Assembly: GCA_937920235.1 (NCBI GenBank)
Contig: CALGUK010000027.1
Coordinates: 1 to 48,145, forward strand
DNA: 48,145 nucleotides
From: an uncultured Clostridia bacterium
GTDB lineage: Bacteria; Bacillota; Clostridia; Oscillospirales; Acutalibacteraceae
Direction: 5' to 3'
In this document: positions 43,704 to 48,145 of the stretch, piece after piece
Position numbering within the stretch: position 1 is the stretch's first letter
Layout: each line of letters opens with the position of its first letter
The notes under the pieces: model-generated
What the model saw: the letters and a program-made list of their open reading frames with translations, nothing else
Told to the model about the DNA's origin: nothing
Database searches by the model: none
Program-made: the position numbers and the translations under genes

Positions 43704-43845
43704 ACAAATCACCTTTTAAAGTCAATTTTACAGGATGATGATATTTTAACACATTAAAACGCACTTTTCCACTCGTTCAGAGTTTTTTGGTTATATATGA
43801 CAAAAATTTAAAAAATTGTTGGAAATAAGCACCAAAACAAAACAG

Positions 43846-43874
43846 TTGAAAACTTTAAAAAAATGTGATACAAT
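43846..43874 (+). promoter_or_regulatory. promoter upstream of the tRNA-Ala unit
   Basis: TTGAAA (43846-43851) and TACAAT (43869-43874), 17-bp spacer. It lies before the tRNA-like remnant, so the remnant and tRNA-Ala would be co-transcribed. 43713-43845 is AT-rich with no gene seen. Confidence 0.7.
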
Positions 43875-43919
43875 ATGTTCACTTCTTTACTATTAACTAT
43901 TACTTCTTCCTTCAAATAC

Positions 43920-43968
43920 GGGGGCGCAGCTCAGCTGGGAGCCCAAGGCACTCAGAAACGCACCCCAC
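43920..43968 (+). pseudogene. truncated tRNA-like remnant
   Basis: The first 22 nt (GGGGGCGCAGCTCAGCTGGG...) match the 5' end and D-arm of the adjacent tRNA-Ala with three differences. The sequence then diverges, lacking anticodon and T arms, and ends GCACCCCACA, which could pair with the 5' GGGGCGC as a shortened acceptor arm with one mismatch. It lies between promoter and tRNA-Ala. It is either a decayed tRNA or part of the tRNA-Ala leader. Confidence 0.45.
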
Positions 43969-43996
43969 ATTGAGCAGTTGAAAAAATTTAATACAT

Positions 43997-44068
<72 letters not shown>

Positions 44069-44072
<4 letters not shown>

Positions 44073-44114
44073 AGTAAAAAACCGAGGTTTTATGACCTCG
44101 GTTTTTTACTTGGT
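44069..44114 (+). terminator. terminator of tRNA-Ala with arms reaching into the tRNA 3' end
   Basis: A 20-bp perfect inverted repeat (44069-44088 with 44095-44114, loop TTTATG). The core is ACCGAGGT/ACCTCGGT followed by six T. The first arm begins with ACCA, the discriminator and CCA of the tRNA, so hairpin formation would compete with the mature 3' end until processing. Confidence 0.8.
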
Positions 44115-44186
44115 TCTTTTGTAACTGATATGTTTATTAATCATTTATACACAATTTCAAGGGTTAACGCAAGTACCGTGCTACTA

Positions 44187-44792
44187 TTAACCGATTTTCT
44201 CAATTTTCTTACCTAATATAACAACTGCTTGATTATCACTTATCGTAACCACTTCTTTACCATTGTTCATTAATAAACTGACAGTATCAGAAAATTCTTC
44301 GTTGTAATGTGGAATCAGTGCTGATGAAAGGAATGAAAGACCTGCTGTATCATCTAGTTTACAGTCATTTTCATCCATGCAAAGAATATAGTTTATGTCA
44401 GAAGTTGCAATCACACTGCCTGCACTTATACCAACATAAAACAAACCTTTATTTACAAATTCTTTAATTCTAGAGAAATAATTGTTTTCTTTTAGTTTTT
44501 TTAGCAAATAAAATGCATTACCACCACAAACATAAATACAATCAAATTCAGAATCATTAAAGTATGTTGATACATCATCAGCATCAAACCAAACAATATT
44601 ATCTTTGTTAATACCAACGGATAAAAGTTCGTTTAATGACTTCCTTACGAATACTTTTTCATCATCAGTTCTTGAAGCTGTCGGCACAAATAAAATCTTG
44701 AGTTCTTTTACTGGTTTTGGTACAAGGGCAATAAATTTTTCTGCTACCATTTTATTTTCAAGACCAGTAGAGGTCAAAAGGATTTTTTTCAA
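44187..44792 (-). CDS. pepE: peptidase E-like (S51) serine peptidase
   Basis: Cytoplasmic peptidase of the S51 family, glutamine-amidotransferase-like fold; the best-known member cleaves N-terminal Asp dipeptides. The 201-aa product has the nucleophile elbow GISAGSVIA, YVCGGNAFYLLKKLK (oxyanion-loop region) and LIPHYNEE carrying the likely catalytic His. The start is TTG at 44792, 9 nt after AGGAG; an ATG 9 nt upstream sits directly against the SD. The gene is AT-richer than the chromosomal genes and lies between tRNA-Ala and an integrase, so it may be acquired. A LexA-like box overlaps its promoter. Confidence 0.85.
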   Translation of the reverse strand: MKKILLTSTGLENKMVAEKFIALVPKPVKELKILFVPTASRTDDEKVFVRKSLNELLSVGINKDNIVWFDADDVSTYFNDSEFDCIYVCGGNAFYLLKKLKENNYFSRIKEFVNKGLFYVGISAGSVIATSDINYILCMDENDCKLDDTAGLSFLSSALIPHYNEEFSDTVSLLMNNGKEVVTISDNQAVVILGKKIEKIG

Positions 44793-44826
44793 ATAAAACA
44801 TCTCCTGTGAATACAAAACATTTAAT

Positions 44827-44840
44827 CGAACATTTGTTCC
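44827..44840 (-). promoter_or_regulatory. LexA-box-like operator of pepE
   Basis: CGAACATTTGTTCC matches 13 of 14 positions of the Gram-positive LexA (DinR) consensus CGAACRNRYGTTYC and keeps the full GAAC/GTTC palindrome. It starts 6 bp downstream of the -10 box and so covers the predicted start point, the usual repressor position. Confidence 0.6.
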
Positions 44841-44845
44841 TTCTT

Positions 44846-44874
44846 ATTCTAAAAGAATTTCAACTATTTGTCAA
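44846..44874 (-). promoter_or_regulatory. promoter of pepE
   Basis: TTGACA (44874-44869) and TAGAAT (44851-44846) on the minus strand, 17-bp spacer. Confidence 0.8.
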
Positions 44875-44934
44875 CACCTTTTTAAGAAAAGCTAAAAAAT
44901 ATGGTACCAAAGAATTATCTACCTGTCGCCATTT

Positions 44935-44950
44935 CATAAAAGATTTTATG
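44935..44950. repeat. palindrome at the recombinase 3' end, possible attachment core
   Basis: CATAAAA and TTTTATG flank a central GA dinucleotide, overlapping the recombinase stop codon. TnpX-like large serine recombinases act on imperfect inverted repeats with a central GA. The match is short and AT-rich, so this is only a candidate. Confidence 0.25.
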
Positions 44951-46541
44951 CCACCTTATTAATAGCAACCATAAACTGCTCAAAGTCAATATTAAGCTCA
45001 ACTTTCAGATTATACCCTCTGCTAACCTCAACACGTTTAATTAAGCAATTAACAATCATTTTTTTCTTTTCAAAACTCGCTTCATCATAAAGCTCTGCCC
45101 AAGAAATCAGTTCATCAAAGTTGTCGGATAAGTTTTTGAGAACACTTTCACCGTCTGCAACATCTTTTTCAGCATCTGCACATAAGTTAAAAAGCCTGCC
45201 GCACTCTTTTTCAGATTCTGCAATCAGCTCCGAAAGTGTATCAGCCGAAAAAGAGCTTTCACCCTTAATTGCCTTAATAACTTCCGATTTCAGTATAGTG
45301 AGATTTTCAAACTCTTTATTGTAATCTGCTTTCAGCATGTTCAGCCTTGATTTTCTCACTTCAAGTTCATCAGCATAACGGAGCTTGATTACATCAGATT
45401 TTGATACACCTTTCATCTTGCTGAAAATATCACGGACAATCTCATCAATCAAATCATCAAGAATGTGCAGCGTGTAACCTGACTGACCGTTACATTCCGT
45501 CTGCTTTCTGCTTTTACCGTAGCAGGCGTATCTGATGCGTTTTGTTGTATCAACAGAGCCGTCTTTTCTTTTACGGTATCTTCTGCTTGTTGTCAGATTC
45601 AGTCTTGAACCGCAATGCCCACAGTAAACCTTGCCGGAGATAAGTGATTTACCTTTTGTGTTAAGGGGAACTGTGGGATTTTCTTTCTTCCTGTCTGAAC
45701 GCTCTTTCATAATCATTTTTGCTCTGTCAAACTGTTCAGGCGGAATTATCTGTAGTTCGGGTATAACATCTGAACGGGAATCACCGCTACGGAGCACACC
45801 CGTATAAGTGAGATTACAGAGAATGCCTCTGATAGTAGCCTCGTGCCACATTTTACCAGTTCTCGCTCGGTAGCCGTTGTTGTTAAGCCAAGTAGTAATT
45901 CTATGAGCACCATAACCCTCGGTAGTGTACTTATCAAAGATAATCTTCACAACAACGGCTTCATCGGGATTAACTTTTAAATCATAAAGCTCGTGTTTCC
46001 TTTTATTGAATCGGCCACTTTTAACAAGGTCATATCCAAAGGCGGCAACGCCGCCCTTGAAATGACCAGCTTCAACCAACTGACCAAGGCTTGTTTTTGT
46101 TCGTACTGATGTTTTCTCACTTTCACCGTCAGCCTGCCAGAAACGGATATAGTTTAAGAGTTTGTCAATATGATTATCAAATCTTTGTTCGCCCTCTTGT
46201 GTGCTCCAAACCTCAATACCATTTTTGACAAACCATTCAACAACAAAAGGTGTTTCGTCTGCAATTCTGCCGATGCGGTCAAACATAAACACTAGCAGAA
46301 TATCAAATTTTTTCTTCCTGGCAAGGTCTTTTATGATTTGAATTTTATCTCGGTTTTCAGCTCGCACCTTATGACCGGAAACACCATCCTCTTGCTCTTC
46401 ATAGACAATCTCCCAACCCATTTTACTTGCAAACTTATGACAAGCCTTTCTCTGCATCGGAATATCTGCTTCATTATTGCTGTCATAATCAACCTGCTTA
46501 CCTGTTGATACTCGGTACAGACAGCACACTCGCTTTGACAT
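44946..46541 (-). CDS. large serine recombinase (integrase of a mobile element)
   Basis: Site-specific recombinase of the TnpX/large serine integrase class, 531 aa. Catalytic domain 1-150 with the nucleophile Ser12 in YRVSTGKQ and MFDRIGR; Recombinase domain about 170-290 (AAFGYDLVKSGRF, ATIRGILCNLTYTG); zinc ribbon YCGHCGSRL to ACYGKSRKQTEC; then a long coiled coil (about 390-480). It catalyses excision and integration of the element carrying the genes to its right. The ATG overlaps the preceding small gene (TAATG) with AGGAGG 7 nt upstream, so the two are coupled. Confidence 0.94.
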   Translation of the reverse strand: MSKRVCCLYRVSTGKQVDYDSNNEADIPMQRKACHKFASKMGWEIVYEEQEDGVSGHKVRAENRDKIQIIKDLARKKKFDILLVFMFDRIGRIADETPFVVEWFVKNGIEVWSTQEGEQRFDNHIDKLLNYIRFWQADGESEKTSVRTKTSLGQLVEAGHFKGGVAAFGYDLVKSGRFNKRKHELYDLKVNPDEAVVVKIIFDKYTTEGYGAHRITTWLNNNGYRARTGKMWHEATIRGILCNLTYTGVLRSGDSRSDVIPELQIIPPEQFDRAKMIMKERSDRKKENPTVPLNTKGKSLISGKVYCGHCGSRLNLTTSRRYRKRKDGSVDTTKRIRYACYGKSRKQTECNGQSGYTLHILDDLIDEIVRDIFSKMKGVSKSDVIKLRYADELEVRKSRLNMLKADYNKEFENLTILKSEVIKAIKGESSFSADTLSELIAESEKECGRLFNLCADAEKDVADGESVLKNLSDNFDELISWAELYDEASFEKKKMIVNCLIKRVEVSRGYNLKVELNIDFEQFMVAINKVA

Positions 46542-46768
46542 TAAACCGCCTCCTTGATATTTTTCTTTAGTTTAATATCAGGGGCGTCACTTTGTCGAAT
46601 GTGCGAATCACCGAGTAATATTTCACGAAGTCGAGGGAGAATGTCATTGTTAGTCTTTTCTGCAAAGGTAGCAACTACCTCGTGACCTTTAACCTTGAAG
46701 GAATATTCACCTCTGATGTCATCATCAAGATAACGGATATATGCTTTAAGAATTCCAATATACTTCAA
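46541..46768 (-). CDS. 75-aa protein coupled to the recombinase, unknown
   Basis: Small acidic-basic mixed protein with a TTG start, 7 nt after GAGGTG. Sequence features are YSFKVKGHEVVATFAEKTN and NDILPRLREILLGD. Small proteins with a similar layout (beta hairpin followed by an amphipathic helix) precede recombinases in Tn4451-like elements (TnpW-type), which is a loose resemblance only. The C-terminal codons contain the ribosome binding site of the recombinase. It may modulate excision; not established. Confidence 0.7.
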   Translation of the reverse strand: MKYIGILKAYIRYLDDDIRGEYSFKVKGHEVVATFAEKTNNDILPRLREILLGDSHIRQSDAPDIKLKKNIKEAV

Positions 46769-46774
46769 TACGCA

Positions 46775-47647
46775 TCACCTCGCATCCCTGTTTCGCTGTC
46801 GCTGAAGGTATCTGTAATAATGCTCACAGGCCTTTATTACGAAATCTTCAAAGTCTTTATCCTTAACCTTAGGAGCAACCTTTTGCAATTTTTCCATAGG
46901 TGTCTTGAACATAGCTTTCTGATTCGGCTTTTCTGCCGTTAGCGTATCTTCAATGCTTTCTGCAGTAAGCGTGCCTGCATTAAAATCTCTGTGCATGTGC
47001 CACGCCTGAGAATATGAAGGTGTACATTCCTGCTCTTCAATTATGCGTAGTAAATCATACTGCATTTGGTCATCAAGGTAAGAAAGCTCAACACCGACGG
47101 AGAAAGCGATTTTATCTTCGTCCATCATTTCAAGCAGTTCGGGAATGAGATAAGTCAGACGGATATATCTGTAAACTTTATCTCGGCTTTCACCTGTAAC
47201 ATTGCCGATTTCAGTTGCAGAGTCGAACTTTGTCGCAACTTGCGACGAAGTTAAATCTGTTCTTTGTCCCTGATGATTTAAAGCCTCAAGCTTCAGCTTG
47301 TAAGCAAACGCCTTCTCCGACGGAAGAATATGCTCTCTGTGCAGATTACTGTCAACGAGCATAATTGCCGCTTCATCTCTGCTCACGGCATAAATTAAAG
47401 CAGGTACTGTTTCCAGCCCTGCCTTCACTGATGCTCTGAGTCTTCTATGACCTGAGATTATTTCATATTCGTCCTCTGTATTTTCAAGAGGTCTTACGAC
47501 AATGGGTGATATAACACCTTTCTGCTGAATACTCTCAATAAGAGTGTTCATCTCTTCATTATCTAAGACCTTATACGGATGTCCCTCAAAGGGATGAATT
47601 TTTTCTACCGGGATATTTACCGGTGCTTTTAACTTTTTGTTAGCCAT
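46775..47647 (-). CDS. ParB/RepB/Spo0J-type partition protein of a mobile element
   Basis: DNA-binding protein, 290 aa. ParB/Srx CTPase domain with VEKIHPFEGHPYKVLDNEE and the arginine-rich box ISGHRRLRAS (residues ~60-70), followed by an HTH region (SSQVATKFDS, GESRDKVYRYIRLTYLIPE). This version, common on conjugative and mobilisable clostridial elements, ends with a C-terminal tail of about 70 aa (PMEKLQKVAPKVKDKDFED). The ATG at 47647 has AAGGGG upstream; the longer frame to 47755 is discarded. It stops 6 nt before the 75-aa gene. Confidence 0.9.
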   Translation of the reverse strand: MANKKLKAPVNIPVEKIHPFEGHPYKVLDNEEMNTLIESIQQKGVISPIVVRPLENTEDEYEIISGHRRLRASVKAGLETVPALIYAVSRDEAAIMLVDSNLHREHILPSEKAFAYKLKLEALNHQGQRTDLTSSQVATKFDSATEIGNVTGESRDKVYRYIRLTYLIPELLEMMDEDKIAFSVGVELSYLDDQMQYDLLRIIEEQECTPSYSQAWHMHRDFNAGTLTAESIEDTLTAEKPNQKAMFKTPMEKLQKVAPKVKDKDFEDFVIKACEHYYRYLQRQRNRDAR

Positions 47648-47648
47648 T

Positions 47649-48145
47649 TTATTGGCCCCTTTCATTTTTATTCTTAATATTTTGATTGTTACGGGTTTTA
47701 CACCGTTCTTCAATTTGCCGCTGTCTTTCTTCCTGCTGCTTAACATAGCGGGCATATTCTTCCTGCCTTGCTATTTCAGCCTTGGTAAGATAATTAGGTG
47801 GCGGCTCACCTATGAGCTTTGAAACGGTATCAACACTTCGGTTAAAATCGTATTCGCTGATGTTGTAAGTTGTTTCAGCTGTCAGCATTGCTTCTTTATC
47901 TTTTTCGGGGCGAATTTTCATTCTCTCGGCTTTCAGTTCTTTTTTGTCTGCTTCATCAGCCTGCTTCTCGGTTTCTTGATACTGAACAAGTGTCTTTTGA
48001 ATTTCTGCTTCCATCCTCTTTTCCTCGGCTTCAAGCTTCGGAATTTCAAACCTACGCATTTTCTCAAAGTAAGACTTTGCATTAACAATGTCCTGTTCGG
48101 TTTCACATTCATTTTGTGAGAGAATATTCTGCATTTTGAATTTCA
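47649..48145 (-). CDS. coiled-coil mobile-element protein, probably partial
   Basis: A charged, helix-rich sequence with long heptad-like stretches (KLEAEEKRMEAEIQKTLVQY, QEEYARYVKQQEERQRQIEE) ending just before parB. The frame stays open to the window edge; an in-frame ATG at 48134 has no visible ribosome binding site, so the real start is likely outside. The composition resembles C-terminal tails of mobilisation/relaxase proteins, but no catalytic motif is visible. I do not assign a function. Confidence 0.55.
   Translation of the reverse strand, partial: KFKMQNILSQNECETEQDIVNAKSYFEKMRRFEIPKLEAEEKRMEAEIQKTLVQYQETEKQADEADKKELKAERMKIRPEKDKEAMLTAETTYNISEYDFNRSVDTVSKLIGEPPPNYLTKAEIARQEEYARYVKQQEERQRQIEERCKTRNNQNIKNKNERGQ

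Noticed and set aside
43920..43968. A second functional tRNA gene
   Set aside because: Anticodon and T arms are missing, so it cannot fold as a cloverleaf; kept only as a remnant.
44187..48145. Toxin-antitoxin or phage-defence system beside the recombinase
   Set aside because: The genes visible are peptidase E, a recombinase, a small coupled protein, ParB and a coiled-coil tail; none shows toxin, nuclease or sensor motifs.

Overview
The window comes from a low-GC Gram-positive anaerobe, most likely a gut clostridium of the Ruminococcaceae/Oscillospirales type. The supporting signs are a PolC-type replicative polymerase, the pyrH-frr-uppS-cdsA-dxr-rseP-ispG order, strong AGGAGG-type ribosome binding sites, sigma-A promoters with 17-bp spacers, encoded CCA in tRNAs, and a BspA-like surface protein with a dockerin. 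Species assignment is inference.

Layout. 1-3711 (minus): the S10 ribosomal operon rpsJ-rplC-rplD-rplW-rplB-rpsS-rplV, behind a consensus promoter and a leader of about 315 nt with two mutually exclusive hairpins. 3904-6670 (minus): a polar amino-acid ABC importer (binding protein, permease, ATPase, then a 46-aa unknown protein) with ARG-box-like sites upstream; its binding protein is circularly permuted. 6784-6940: tRNA-Thr. 6970-11244 (minus): three RNA methyltransferase genes and a lipid kinase. 11334-14279: a BspA/dockerin protein and an M20 peptidase. 14349-20520 (minus): a histidine operon hisZGDCBAIE without hisH or hisF, with a palindrome on its promoter. 20542-30722 (minus): polC and the isoprenoid/phospholipid/translation cluster up to pyrH; this PolC lacks the inserted proofreading exonuclease. 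30770-33202: a sugar-kinase-like gene and a glycosyltransferase facing each other. 33264-38177 (plus): an export and assembly locus for a phosphate-linked surface glycopolymer (ABC exporter, Stealth phosphotransferase, TagF-like/GT4 fusion). 38196-40103: a YhcH protein coupled to an XRE-serine dehydratase fusion. 40104-43703: a sugar symporter, a GH43-like enzyme and an alpha/beta hydrolase. 43846-44114: tRNA-Ala preceded by a truncated tRNA-like remnant. 44187-44874: peptidase E under a LexA-like operator. 44935-48145 (minus): one end of an integrative element with a large serine recombinase, a small coupled protein, ParB and a coiled-coil protein cut by the window edge.

The most unusual items are the circularly permuted binding protein, the exonuclease-less PolC, the XRE-serine dehydratase fusion, the hairpin that masks the ribosome binding site of the 46-aa gene, and the SOS-like operator on pepE. 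Most of the remainder is ordinary clostridial core genome. Everything here is read by eye from the sequence; no searches were run.
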